The notes under the pieces were generated by a model. The model saw nothing but the letters and a program-made list of their open reading frames with translations. It searched no databases and was not told the origin of the DNA. From Panagrolaimus kolymaensis (taxonomy: Eukaryota > Nematoda > Chromadorea > Rhabditida > Panagrolaimidae), in contig JAJQJQ010000071.1 of the NCBI GenBank assembly GCA_028622995.1, positions 186,001 to 250,000 of the forward strand: a stretch of DNA of 64,000 nt, given 5' to 3'. A program made the position numbers and the translations under genes. Positions 21,780-34,903 of the stretch are shown here, in pieces (position 1 is the stretch's first letter; each line of letters opens with the position of its first letter).

Positions 21780-22839
21780 CCAACTTCATAAGAGCCATAA
21801 AGCTTTGCATAAGCTTTCTCCAGCAAAGCGCTCCAAAATTCATTTTCACATTGAGAGTGCATAAAATATAGTTTATTTTTAACAGTAGGAAGTCGATCGT
21901 TAATTACAACATCCACCCATTTTCCATAACGCCAAAATTTGAAATGAAAGATTCCTGCATAATTTTCAGTAAAGCTTTGATCGGGAGATACAACACGGAA
22001 GAAAAGCTTTTTTTTCAAAGCTAAAATTGCAGCTGCAGCAACAAACCAGCAGTTACCGAGATCCCCTTGAACCACATCAAAACGATATTCACCATGAACA
22101 AAAAATTGTGGATCATTGACAATTTCCTAAAAAAAATTTTTATAAACAATTTTTGTAATAATTTGTTTCGTTTTATTTACCCAAGGTCTTCGCCAAATGA
22201 TTTTTGCTTTGAAAGCTTTAGAGTAATATAAACTATCGTTATTTGCTGGAAATTCAGGATCTTCGAACAATTTCCCTTCACGAAGACATTTATCTCGTTC
22301 AACATAAAAATCAATATCCAAGCTAGGTCGTTTAGAATCTTCCGATACAAATGGAACTGCCTAAAGCATTTTCAATTAGTACAACTTTTTTTTGGTAATA
22401 TATATTATCTTACATCATTTATTATTTTACCAACGTTGATACGATCCAAAAAAATTTGACCACTTTTACTAATAGAATTATTTTTTCCACCCGTCTTAAA
22501 AAATAAATTGCCAGGAATCGATCCAGTAAGTTTACCGGTATCAGGATTAAAATAAAGAATATAAGAATTATTGGTATCCAAGTGCTCGTAAGCATTGCGG
22601 GTAATCGGATTATTTATGCATGCTTGCATACCTTGAGAAATAATTTGTTCTATGTGAGAAAAAAGCTTTTGATAATTAATGAGCGTTTGATAATTTTGGT
22701 TTTGTGAATTTTTATAAATATTTTTTAAAGGGGGAAAAATAGATTTGGAGTTTCCAAAGTTAAGCAATTGTAATTCCAGTTTAATAATATCACGATGGCG
22801 GAACAATTTTAAATCATTCAAAACAGAAAAAAAAACCAT
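21772..22839 (-). pseudogene. Calpain-like cysteine protease, truncated after subdomain PC1
   Basis: Exons 22414-22839, 22181-22360 and 22126 leftward. The second and third encode a good calpain start: [31 protein letters not shown] with the catalytic Cys, [17 protein letters not shown], and [19 protein letters not shown]. Most family members have Asp before that Cys; here it is Asn. Homology stops at SYE, before the catalytic His and Asn half. The open frame then runs through the MITE to 21647; without the insertion the host sequence would read TGA within a few codons. No PC2, C2-like or EF-hand parts follow, so it cannot be an active protease. The first exon (Asn-rich) is the least certain part. 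Confidence 0.75.
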
Positions 22840-24269
22840 GACGAGAACAAATAAATGATAAAAATAAACTCCAGACTATCTTGTTTTTTATGTTTAAATA
22901 ACCAAAAAAAAAGAAAGACTATAAACAAAAATAGCGCTCCCTTTCAATGATATTTGAAAAAGCTCAAACTGACAGATGCGCATCTCGATGATTCATTTAG
23001 AAATGCAAGTTTAAAGGTTATAAAAAAACCTTTAGCTTTTGTGGAAATTCAAAAAAAATTCCTTTGGTCTCCCCTGTTAAAGTAGGAAATTCCCTTGGTC
23101 CCCCCTGTAAAATAAGGGAAAAATGAAAAAAAGTGAAAAAGTAGGGTGGAGAAACTGAAGAAGTGCCTCAATGGAATAAAAACTTTTGGATCATTGAAGA
23201 AAAGAAAAACGTGTACGTAAAAAATGATTATTTGGGGTTAGCAATTTGAAAGAAATAAACCAATTAACTTTTAGGCAATCAATATTAATCCAAAACATAA
23301 TAGCTGAATAATTCTGATGTTCAACGATACTTTTTTAGTCGCCATCATTTCTCACCACAACTATAGTAAAGAAAAAAAAACACACAGAGGAAACGAAAAC
23401 CTTTGTTAGAAATTTTACGATATCGCCGAGCAATGGTGAGAACGGCATTATATTAATGAATGAAAAAAATGCCCTCCTTTTTGATGGGTCGTGGTCGCTG
23501 GTCCAATAAAGCTTAACTGTTTTAATATCTGTTTTTTGTCTGTTTCTTTTTTTCTTTGCGCGTCTGCCAACATATTCTTTGTCACTTCGGCAATAATAAA
23601 TCTTGAGAAAATTTCGTAAGCAACTTATTTTTAATAAAAAAAATTGGGTCAACACAATTGCTTCTTTGATTTGTCAAGGAAAAAGTGTCGTAAAAAATAA
23701 ACGCGCATACAGTTGAAGCATTTTGTGGGTGGTACGTTGTCGTTAAAAAAAAGTATTGGATGAGAGTAGAAAGAAGACAAAAAAGTTTTTTATTTTCTTT
23801 GGCCAGTTTTTTTTTCTCAATGTGTCACCTTTATCGGCATTTTTCAAAGCCTTCTTCCTTAGTTTACGATGATTGTTTCAGCATTTTTGTTTTTCGATTA
23901 ATAAAGATTTGAAGTTAAAAAAACTGAATATTCACTAATGCTTTTTAAATCTTTATTTTTGCTTACAATATAACTTACAAATTAAACAAAAAGTTTTTTT
24001 CTCTTCATTTTATCGAACATAAAATCCGAAGATTTTTTTATTTTGGAAAAGAAGAAATAAACAAATATAAGTAATATTTTATTAAACAAATTTCCAAAAC
24101 GAAAAGAAAATAATTCTATTAATTAACTTTATTTTTCTTTGCTGGTTAGACGATTTTTTATAGTTTTTTTGTTGCGATCCTTGCATACGATTTCTTTTAT
24201 TTGGTCGAAAATAAATAAAATTAAAAAACTTTGGCAATTTTAAAACAAATAAATAAAAAGAATGAAAGA
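22840..24269. other. Intergenic; small tandem repeat at 23058-23119
   Basis: Two adjacent 31-base units (23058-23088 and 23089-23119) share ATTCC(T/C)TTGGTC, CCCCTGT and the AGG end. Otherwise AT-rich; the minus-strand frame 23335-23655 lacks coding character. Confidence 0.55.
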
Positions 24270-25059
24270 TTAAAATGGATTTTTAAAATTGCTAAACGAT
24301 GGCAAATCAGGAAGTTTGAGATCTTTTAAATGTTGAGGAATATTCATATTTTTTACTGCTGTTACCGCTCGACCTGGTGCTGCTGACAATCCACCCTGTA
24401 AATTCATTTAATTGTCTATGACTCCAACAAGCATGATTTAGTTTAAAAAAATAATTAAACTAACTAACTTCACGTTTTTCAATTTCATTTTGTTCATTAA
24501 TGCGCAACAAAATTTCATTCATATTTGTTTCAAGTACCATTCCACCCATAACAAGTTCATTTAAAATGTGATGAACCTTAAAAAAGAGCAACTATAGTTC
24601 CAAAATTCAAAAAAGTTTTTTGGATAAAACAAACTTACTTTTTCAACATGAAAAATTAAATCCAATTCGCAAACATTTTCAAATCGTCGATCTAAAGTTT
24701 CAACAAAAACTTGAATGAGATCCAAAATGCCTAATTCGGATTCAGATGAATCAACACAAAATACAAAATATAGGGTTGCATAATGGCGATATATGAGTTT
24801 ATAATCTGATCCACCAATAAGGGTTCCACCTTCGAGGAAATTGCAAACATTATCATCTCTTTTGGAAACTAATTGAAAGGTTTCTCGAACAATGTGTTGT
24901 TGTTCTTCTTCGGTCTAAAAAAATGTGGTGGAAAATAAGTTAAATTTAGTTTTGTTTTTAAGGTTCATGGAAGTTAAAAAATAAACTTACATATCGAGTA
25001 TAAAATTTTAATAATCTTGGCTTTCCATGATTATTAAAAACCAAAATTGCTTTAATCAT
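24270..25059 (-). CDS. aps-3: AP-3 complex sigma subunit
   Basis: Four exons (24991-25059, 24639-24914, 24469-24576, 24270-24395) encode 192 residues, the usual size (human 193). The start MIKAILVFNNHGKPRLLKFY is the family hallmark. It is followed by RDDNVCNFLEGG, YRHYATLYFVFCVD, SSESELGILDLIQVFVETLD and FENVCELDLIFH. The AP-3-specific C-terminal extension after the longin-like core (AAPGRAVTAVKNMN) is present and separates it from AP-1/AP-2 sigma. AP-3 sorts cargo from endosome or Golgi to lysosome-related organelles. It is divergently arranged with TRAPPC10, 361 bases apart. Confidence 0.97.
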
Positions 25060-25420
25060 TGTTTATTTTTATAAACCAAATTTAATAAAAACTCTTTTTG
25101 GAGTTAATAAAAAATATCAAAAATCTACACACAAAAAAACGTCAATAAAAAAAATTAGCAAGCAAATATTCCTAATTTGGTTGTTCTTTCTTTTTTTAAG
25201 TTGTCCGTCCACTAACTTAAAAAAAATTTCGTGTTAAGATTTTTTATTCTTTGCACGAACGAATAGAAAAATATAAAGAGAAAATGGAACAACACGCGCA
25301 AATTTATACCGCAAAAAAACATATTTATTTGATTTGGTATTTTTTGTTTATGATTTTTTCCATATTTTTTGAAATATTAAAAAATTAATTAAACTTCTTT
25401 AAATATATTTATATTTTTAT
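25060..25420. promoter_or_regulatory. Shared 361-base spacer between divergent AP-3 sigma and TRAPPC10 genes
   Basis: The two start codons face away from each other with only this AT-rich spacer between them, so it must contain both promoters. No specific binding site could be named. Confidence 0.5.
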
Positions 25421-28400
25421 ATGGATGATTGTCCATTATTAACTGTGCGCAAAAAATGCGCTTTCCAAATTTCATGTAAGTTTTTATTATCAAAAAAAAA
25501 GATGGATGTTGTTGATAGAAAATTTTGATATTAAAATAGAGTGTTTGAGAGTTGATTATAGTTTTAATACTTTATTTATTATAGGGAACGGTGAAAAAGA
25601 ATGCATGCAAAAACATGAAAAATTAATGCTTGAAGCATTAAAAAATGGCGAAATTGTTTGGAGAAGGTTTGTTTTTGAGCTAATCAAAATTGTTTATATT
25701 CTATTTTCCCAATTTTTTTAGACATGAAAAACCCGTGGAAACAAAATTTGCAATCAAATTTATTCCATTTTCTGATGATTTAATTAGTCATGCTGAAGAA
25801 GTTTCATTTTCTGAATCCATTGCTTTTATTCATCTGTTTTTTGTTTATGTTTCGGTAAGAACAAAAAAAAATTTATACACATAAAGGCAACAGTTTTTTG
25901 TTTTTGAGTTTCAAAAGTAGCAAAACTAAAACAAACAAACAAAAAAAATTTCTTTGATTTTTGTGACTTTGTTTTGGAATATAAAAAAAAGTGCTTCTCC
26001 CAAAGCCTTTAATAATATATTGTAAAACATAATTCTGGGATTGAATTAAAAAACGAAGAAAAATTAAATTTAATAAGCAAAAAGAAATTTTTTTTTCAGA
26101 CCGCTGAAGAATATCGAACACAAGTTCGGCATCGAATAAGTGAATGGTTTGGACTTTTAAATAAAGCTGGAAATAATCATTGGTTAATTATTTTTGATTC
26201 AACCAAAGCTAAAGAAAAGAAAAATCGTGGAGCAATTATGGAAAAAATTAAGAGTGATTTTGCTAAACATCAAGAAAAGTTAGTCTTTCAAAATTTTTAT
26301 TTTCTAATACCAAAACAAACTTGTTTTTTTAGGATCGTCGAAGTTAGCGATGGTTTAGCTTCAACATCCAATGATTATTCAGCTCGATTTTTAACTTGCT
26401 TTTTATCGAGTTTAGATAAATTCCTTGCTAATTATGAACGTTCTTATGCCCAACTTAAAGGCAATTGGGAAGCTAATGATTGGTCATTGCCAACATTTGT
26501 AAATCAACAATTTAATTTATGTAGATTTTATTGGAATTTAGAATTATATGATTGTGTTTTGGGCGAATTAGATAAAATTGATTTACTTATAAGTGAAATA
26601 ATTTATTCTTCATCAGGTTTGTCATTTTTTTAAGGATCTGGGGCTTGAAGGTAGATTTCTTCAATATGCAGATTTTCTTTTTTTTTAATTCTAATAACTT
26701 TCAATTTAATTATTTATTTTTTCCAGAAGATAAACGTCCAGAATGGCTTAGAAATGTTGCAAATCAATCTTATGGTCCTTTATGCCCTTTGTTGAGATTA
26801 TTGATGCATGTTGAAGGTGTCGCAGATAATGTATCCCTAATAGAATTAAGAACTTTTATATTAGCTAATCAAATTTTATCATTATTTTATATTTATAATA
26901 CTCGAAAATCTAAAGCTCCTTCACCTACTTCTTCAAGATCCGTAGAATCTGTAAAGTCGCTGCTTTCAAATGATTTTGCAACAATCATGTTGAGATATGC
27001 TCATGCATGCGCACAAAAAGTTGGAGTAGAAAATACTGAATTGGGAGTAAGAAAATTAAAAAATTTGCATTTTTTAATACATTTTTTAATTTCTATTTAC
27101 CATTTTTTAGGTTAAAAATGAAAGCATTTTATCTCAAGCTTGGCATGTCCTCCTTGTCACGGATGTTCTTGAATTATGTCAATATTTTATTAGCCTTGAT
27201 TCATTAAATAATGGCACAGGATATATTTGTCAATTATTATGTTTAAAATGCAATAATGTATGAAACTTTACTTACCTCTTTTTTATTTTTTGACATCCAT
27301 TTTCTTTTTTAGCTCGATAGCCTTTTACATTGCTCGCCTGCTTCTCGACCCATTTTAGAAGGATGGATTAAATCCACCGTGGGTCAACGAAATGCTGATG
27401 TTCTTGGTCGATCCACCGCGGAAACATTAAATATTTTACGTCGAACTTTTGTGAATCGTACCGAACTTGAAGGCTCGCCAGATCAAGGAAAAAATTTAGA
27501 AAAATTATATGAAGAATCTTTGCTTGAAGCGATTGAATTGCTTCGAAATTATAAATGGGAAAAAGCTGCCGATGGATTTATGAAAAATTTATTTGATTGT
27601 TATCGGTGAGAAAAGAAAAAAAAATGCTTTTTTGAAAGAAAATTTTTTCTCATAATTAAAATTTTAAATTCCATTTTTTTATTTTTTTAAAAATTGTTTT
27701 TTTTTCAGTGAAATAGGCGATTCCAAAAACGCTCAAAAATTATATATGCAATTGCTAAAAACTTTATTTGAAAATTGTCGTATTTTATCTTTGCTCAAAT
27801 ATTATTGTAAATTGGGTTTAGCTGAATTTGAAGATGAATTAAAAAAGGATAGAGAATTATGGATTAATGTTTTGTTGGTTTTGACCCTGGGTTCTGATAC
27901 AAAAGATGAAAGAGAAAAATATGGGCACAAATTATTGGAAGAAGCTGGAAAAAATTATGATCAAAAACTTAAAAAGTAAATAATTTTTTTATAACTTTTT
28001 TTTCTTCATCAGATAAAACATTTTTTAAGGTACAATTTTTCATTTGGATGCCCAATGAATTTTCCATTACAAATTTTAAAAACATCTGATAATTTTATTA
28101 ATACTCTCCTTACATCTTCCGTGAAATTTTCTGCGGTAATTAAAAATAATTTTGATTTTTCACTTGAAAATTGTCAAATTAAAGCTTATTTTAAAAAATT
28201 ATCTAAAAATGCTATAGAACCTTTAAATCCTGCGTTTGTTGTGAGCCAAAGTGTAAGTAAAAATTTTTTTTCTTTATTATTTTTGAAGTTTTTTTTAAAC
28301 AAAAAATTTTTTATTCTTTATCTTTCGTTTTTTTAGTCCACGGATGCCGTTTCTCGATGTGCTTGCCCCACAGTTGGCATTCTTGGAAAGGAAAGCAGTC

Positions 28401-30498
28401 CAGAATCCATTCTTAAAAATTCTGTTGAAAATATTGAAAATGAAGAAGGAGAAAAGGCCCCGGTTTTTTCTGCCATTCAAATTTATAATGGCTCAAATAA
28501 TATTGGAAATAATAATAATTTAATAATCATGAAACCAGGGAAAAATGAAATTACTTTTGAAGGAACTACCTTTCCAGTTGGATGCTTTGTATTGAATCAT
28601 TTTGAAATACAAATTTCAAAATCATTAATTTTTTTACTTCATTATCAACAAGAAATTTCTCAAATTGCTACATTGGATAATGTATTTTTATCGGTGGATG
28701 TTAAAAAGCCCGTCGTGAAAGTTGGAAATTTACCAGGTTTTTATTTTTTAGCAAAAAAAGATTAAATTAAAAGTTTTTTTTATAGAAAAATTAATTGCTG
28801 GAATAGTTCAAAAAATTATTCTTGAAGTCACTGCAGGAACGACATCAGTGAAAAAATCCAATCCATTAAAAGTTTCATTTGAAGGTGATTCAAATTTAAT
28901 GCAATTTCGAGTAAGTCGCTAACTAGCTTTCTTGTGCAAAGGAAAATTAAAATTTGCATATTTCCAATATATATATTTTGTAGGATTCAACAGGAAATTG
29001 GACTACGAGCATTTCCCTTCATGTCCCAGATTTGGAACCATATGTCACACAATCACTTGAAATATTTATTTGTCTTTCAATTGATCAAATGCATTATTCT
29101 GCTGAAGATTCATTAATTATGCGTAGACAAATTAGAATGGATTGGTTGGATCAAACATGGTTGATAGATTTAAATTTTACACCTATTCTGAATTTTAAAA
29201 TGTCAACCACCATTATTGAACAAAGGTAAAAAATGTTTAATTCTTTGATTAATAATAATTTTTAAAATATTAGGGTTCTATTTTCTGTGGATATAAAACG
29301 CTCAGATTCTTATGACTTTCTTGATTTATGCCTTAAAAAAGCTGAATTATTGCAGCAACAATCAAATTATAAACCGGCGATTCCAGCAAAATTAATTAAT
29401 TCCAGATTAAATGTGAGTCATAAAATTTATTTAAATTTTTAATTAAATTTTCTTTTTTTATAGAAAATTTCTGCCCATTCTCTTCATCGAATTGTATGGG
29501 AATTGCCTCCATCAAAGCTAGATAAAACTGTGCCAATCAAACATTTATTAGCATTAAAATATGATATTGAAAAAAGTCCAAATAATCACCAATATGCAAT
29601 TATAAATAATAAAAATGAATCATCAAAATCAAATATTCCTGAATGTGCATTTGAAAGAGAATATAATTTTGAATGGAAACAAGATTTACCTATTAGCAAG
29701 GTTCGGGATTTAATTAATTAATAGCCTAAAAGATTTTACTAAGAAAAAATAAGAAAGTGAAGATTTTTTGATGAATGAAAAAAAATATTTTTAGGCTGAA
29801 TATGATATTTGTGCCCAAATAATAGCTGAAAATATTTCACTTTGTCGAGTGGATTCTGAATGTTCCCTCGTGGTTTCACTTAGACGAATGTCAAATCAAG
29901 TGGATTCCAGAATTGTTGCCATCATCGATGCTGATTCGGAATATTGGACGGTGGTGGATAAAATTAATGGTAAATAAATTTTAAAAATATTCAAAAAACA
30001 AAATACCTCGCCAAAAAAAAATTTCTTAGTTTTTTGCTTTGAATGAATCCTTCCATTTTTTTCCCTCAGCGAGATACTTTCTAATATTTTTCTAATTATT
30101 TTCAAATTTTAGTTGTGCCCATGAAAGATTCCGGAGTAGGACAAACATCATTTACAATAATTCCACGTCAAATTGGTTTGTTACCTTATCCCTCAGTGTA
30201 TATACATCAATGTAATCCTGATTTTAATGTTGGTTTAAATTTAATTCTATCATTAAGTTTAATTTCATTTCGTGTGAAACAATTACAGGAAAAAGATGCT
30301 ATAACCGAATCTACGGTATTAGGTGAAAGATTAAGCAGTTATCATCGTTTACAAGGTCGACAAGTTAGAGTTTTAGCTGCTAAACAAGGAAATGATGATA
30401 CTGGATCAAATGGAAATACATCCGCCACTGGATCCATTCGTTTAGCATTAAAAGAGCGAAGCTTTCAAAGACTTAAAAAGCTTATTGATCGAGATTGA
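25421..30498 (+). CDS. trpp-10: TRAPP complex subunit 10
   Basis: Seventeen exons starting at 25421, 25585, 25722, 26100, 26333, 26727, 27111, 27313, 27709, 28030, 28337, 28786, 28984, 29274, 29464, 29795 and 30113; phases agree and give about 1228 residues. The N-terminal half matches TRAPPC10: IVWRR, FAIKFIPF, YRTQVRHRISEWFGLL, NHWLIIFDSTK, RGAIMEKIKSDF and NLCRFYWNLELYDCVLGELD. The middle is alpha-solenoid, and the C-terminal third is beta-rich like the TRAPPC10 Ig-like region. The complex (TRAPPII) is a Rab GEF and tether at the late Golgi. The first coding exon holds only 18 residues, so the exact start is the weakest point. Confidence 0.93.
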
Positions 30499-32148
30499 GT
30501 TTCATAGAAATCTTTATTTTTATTTTTAATTATTATTTTGATTGATTTTGATTTTATCGTAAAAAATTATTATTTTATTTTATGTTATTAAAAAGGAGAG
30601 AGATTATTATCAAAAAAAGAATACCCAACAACAAAAAAAAGAAGCAATAATTAATATTTTTTGATTTAATTGTCTGTCTGCCGCGCACGTACATTATTTT
30701 AATTTTAATTTTTTGACCTGCTTTCTTTTTTTTATTTTATGTATTTTCCTATCTTTTTTTCGTTGTTTTATTTTCTCTTCCAGAAAATTAATTATATTCT
30801 CTTGCATAATATGTAATAATGTAATGTGTCTTTTTTTTGGTTCTAAAAAATTTTCTTGCCAATATTTTATTTTAATTTTGTTTTTTAGCTCAAAAAATAC
30901 TGTATTATGTTTTTTTGTATACTAAAATTTTTTATTGATGTAAAGAGAGCTTCCAGTGCCTTTGCTTTTTATTTTAGGTTTAAAATTTTTCTTGCTTGTG
31001 TGTTTTCTTTTTACATATGTCTTAGTACAATAATATGTTATTGCAAAAAAGAAAAAACTAAAAGATATTTATTGAGCAAATTTATATGTTGTAAATTAAT
31101 AAAAGTTATACAAAAAATTTTTTGTTGTTATTGAAAAGCTATGGAGTTTTATAACTCAAATTTGTATTTTTTTGAAAAGTTAAAAGTGAAAATTTCTTTT
31201 AAATAATGAGACTAACTTAACTTTTGGAGAGGGATGTTTTTTTTACAAAATTGAAAAAACTAAATTCCATTTTTAATGTTTGCCATTTTTATTTTTTTTT
31301 ATTTTTGTGATTAAATATGACATTCATAGAAGCCACATATTAGACTAAAGTAGCAGGTGCAAAAAATATGACTTAACTACTTCTTTTCTTTTTTTTACAT
31401 CTCTATAGGTTTTCTCAATGACAAGCAAAAATACGCGTACTATTTGCTATGTGAAGCAGCCGCCACTTTGTTCGTGCTTAAAAATAAAAAAGAAATGGAT
31501 ATGCACAATTTCTTTTCCATTGTAATCCAAATAAAAACAAATAGTATTGTCACGTTTAAAAAAACATCAGTTCTTTCATCTTCTTTTTTTTACACTGATG
31601 CTGCATCTTTTCTTAGAACTTTTTTATGATTCATTGAAAATATTTTTTCTTCGTTTTGATTTTCACTTTCGCGTTTTTTAGTAAAATATTTTTCTCTTTA
31701 ACTTTTTCTCATACATCTGGAATTCCGAAATATTCTCGTCAATGCCATTGCCCAGCTATTATTATGTTATTTTGAGATAAAAAAAAATAAAATAAATTTA
31801 TTTTAAATAGAAAAAATGTCGACAACCCTGCTTTTTTTTCTTGACATCTTCGTTTTTTGAGATTAAATTTAACTAACTGACTTCCTAGGATTCCTTTTTC
31901 CAGCTATTATTTTTTCATTGCTAAAAAAAGCAAACAATGCTTTAGGAAATTTTGTTTTAAAAATGTTATATATAAATAGAATTGCATTTCTAGTTTCATA
32001 AAATAAAATAATTTTTGTTATGAAGAAAGATAAAAATTTCTTGATTTTTGCTATTTTTAACCACAAATTTTTTAGGTAATTTTAATCACGACGCCGCGCC
32101 ATCAATATAATTCGTGCCAAATTTTGTCGAGGGCTTTTAAGCCCAAGA
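30499..32148. other. Intergenic, 1.65 kb, T-rich
   Basis: 3' region of TRAPPC10 and upstream region of the hexosaminidase gene. Long T runs; frames seen here are low-complexity. No gene supported. Confidence 0.55.
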
Positions 32149-33702
32149 ATGAATCGAATTTTACGTGAGCGCTTAGTTCCAACATTATTTTTTATTTGTG
32201 GTGTTTTTATTTTTGCATCCATGATTTCACCCAGCTCCATTTCATCTACCCTAAAAAGGTCCAATTCGCCTATTTTTGCTAAAGTAAGATTTGCTAAAAT
32301 TAAAAATAATTATTTAATCAAAGTTTTTTTTTCTTCAGCGAACAGTGCATTTGGATTTAAAGGGAGCTCCACCAAAACTGGAATATTTAATAGAATTAAT
32401 TCCTTTCATAAAATCACTTGGGTTTGATTCTATTTTAATGGAATATGAAGATATGTTTCCATATTCGGGAAACCTTGAAATTTTAAGAACTAAATTTGCA
32501 TATTCCAAAGAATCCATAAAAGAAATATTAAAAATTTCGAATGAAAATGAAATTGAAATAATCCCATTAATTCAAACTTTTGGACATATGGAATTTGTTT
32601 TGAAACATTCAATCTTCCAACACCTTAGAGAAGTTCCACAAAAACCCGACACAATTTGTCCATCGGATTCAGATTCAATAAATTTGATTCATGAAATGTT
32701 GAAACAAGTTCGCGACCTTCATCCTCAAGCGAAAGCCATTCACATTGGGGCTGATGAAGCATGGCACATTGCTCAGGATGAAAGATGCATACATAAATTA
32801 ACTAATGTATTTCATAATTCCACAGATCGATTAAAATTGTCGCATATTTCAAGCATAGCAAAATTTGCAAAAGAAACCCTTAATTTTGAGCAAGTTTTTG
32901 CGTGGAATGATTTATTCGATAAAATTCCAGTGAATTTATTAAACGAATATGAACTTGGAAAATTTATTATTCCTGTTATTTGGGGTTATGCTTCAGATGT
33001 TACAGCCCCGGGATATTTTCCACCTGGAATGATTGAAAGATATTCTCTAGTTTTTAATGAAATGATTTTTGGTTCCGTTTTTAAAGGTGCGGATGGTGCC
33101 TCTCAAATTTTTGTTACCATCGAACGTTATCTCAGAAATCTCCAATCTTATTTATCCCTTTATAAACAAAAAGAAGAATTTTTGGGTGGCAAAATTTCTT
33201 CCACAATTTTAACTGGATGGTCAAGATTTTGGCATGGAATTCCACTATGTGAAATTCTTCCCGAAGGAATTCCAGCCCTTGTTTCGGAAGCCGTTTATAT
33301 GATTGATACAAGTTTGAGCGATGAAAGAATTGAAGCTCAAGCATTAAAATTCTTTAAATGTAAAAAGCAAGAGTTAGATCCCGTCGCTTTTAATGGTTTA
33401 TTATATACTCCACGGAAAGAAGCTGTATTTAGTTTTTGTAAATTTCCTGGTTCTGGAATTTATGCATTGGTAAGGAATTTCTTTATTTAAAAAAAAAAAA
33501 ATTTAGCCAAACAAAAATTTTTTAGATTGAAAAGCTCCATTTTTTGAAATGGAAAATTAGTGTCAGTTCTCCAGAACTTTTGGAATCTCTTAAAATGGAA
33601 CAAAAAACTTTGAAAATTGAATTTCAAGAAGCATTGAATAAATATTTTTATGAAGACACGGTTGAAGAATTTATTAAACAAAATATTGATTCCCTTTTTT
33701 AA
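32149..33702 (+). CDS. GH20 beta-N-acetylhexosaminidase (hexosaminidase D-like), membrane-anchored
   Basis: Three exons (32149-32283, 32339-33469, 33526-33702), phase 0, 480 residues. After a short basic tail there is one hydrophobic anchor (about residues 10-26), then HLDLKGAPPKLEYL, which opens the (beta/alpha)8 barrel, then PLIQTFGHMEFVLK, and the catalytic Asp-Glu in HIGADEAW (about 180-187). This is the HEXD-type branch of GH20, which in Caenorhabditis includes Golgi enzymes (hex-2 to hex-5) that trim N-glycan antennae. A type II anchor fits the Golgi. A dead copy of exon 3 lies at 6525-6710. Confidence 0.93.
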
Positions 33703-34615
33703 CAAAAAGCATAAATAATAATAATTTTTATTTTTCTAATACCCAAATATACGGTTTTTTGTTATAAAATATTTTTTCAAGCGATGAATAATCTTTCTTG
33801 CCTAATTTTCTGTGCCATTATATACTTTTTATTTTTTGTATTTTTTTTATGAATTTCTGAATAAAGTTTATAACTTTTCTAACATTTTTCTTTGTAAAAA
33901 AAATCAATTTATGTACGTGAGTGGCATGGCTGCCATAGGCGGCTAAACCACCATTTAAAAAAATTTAGTAAGAAAAATATACCCAAAAGCCAATAACTTG
34001 GATAACTAAATTTTGCTAAAACAATCAAAGATTGCAACAAGAATTAATTTTACGTTCTCGATGTACTTGAAATATTTATTAAGAAAAAATCTAAGATATG
34101 TATGTACATATAAACAACGATTCTAATGGAAAGTTGTTATTAATATTCGATTATTAATATTCGAAGAATACTTTCTGGAAGAAAAAAAAACTGATAAATT
34201 TGCATTTTCAAACTTTTCTTGGATCCCACAAAGAAGACATGGTCAATGACGCTTCGATTACTCTAGCTTTCTTACCTTTTTCAATTTCGCCATTTTTATT
34301 CAAGCTTTTTGTTTCCATTTTTTAAATTTGATATTTACGCCCATTTATTTTTCCAAATGATATACATAAAACATTTGCCTAAACTTAAAGCGCTAATATC
34401 ATCGCTTGGGTGAATCCATCTTGGAGATAGCTTTATATATGTATTGCTTCACATTTTAAAGTTTGCATCAGCTCTTTGGCAAATACTTGCGTTTCTACTT
34501 CCATTTTTTTCGCAAAAGCAATCAGTACTTATGTTCATATTTTTTCCGCGTCAATCAACAACTTACATATTTTCCTTGTTATTTTATCTTCTTAATATGT
34601 AAATGTAATTTTCAG
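33703..34615. other. Intergenic
   Basis: 3' region of the hexosaminidase gene and beyond. A 14-base unit TTATTAATATTCGA is repeated twice near 34136-34163. No upstream exon for the orphan exon at 34616 could be fixed here. Confidence 0.45.
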
Positions 34616-34783
34616 GTATTACAACTGATTTCTGTATATATTCAAACTTGTGAAACAATTAGTGAATATTATTCTTGCAAAAGTGATTCATCGTCATCTG
34701 ATTCATTTCTTACTCGTCTACCATTTGCTAAAGAAAATTTCAATAAAGAAAATCCTCGAAATGGTCAACCTGTAGCTCTCTGA
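34616..34783 (+). CDS. Orphan terminal exon of an unidentified small gene
   Basis: A frame of 55 codons follows a good acceptor (ATTTTCAG) and ends in TGA. It has normal coding composition, unlike its surroundings: SVYIQTCETISEYYSC, a serine run, then FLTRLPFAKENFNKENPRNG. It ends 120 bases before the ATG of the next gene on the same strand. Its first exon was not found; a tiny ATG-containing exon upstream is possible. Family not recognised. It could also be an unannotated 5' piece of the following gene, but the stop codon argues against that. Confidence 0.4.
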   Translation, partial: VLQLISVYIQTCETISEYYSCKSDSSSSDSFLTRLPFAKENFNKENPRNGQPVAL

Positions 34784-34903
34784 ATGATTCAAAATTTGCA
34801 TCAACTTCCATGAAAATTCAACGTATTCTCTGCATTCGCTTCATTTTCTTGAAAATTGTTTATTCAAAGCTTTTTTCATTCTTCAAATCAAGTGAACACA
34901 ATA

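Noticed and set aside
23335..23655. 106-residue minus-strand frame
   Set aside because: Low-complexity composition, no splice partners, no recognisable motif.
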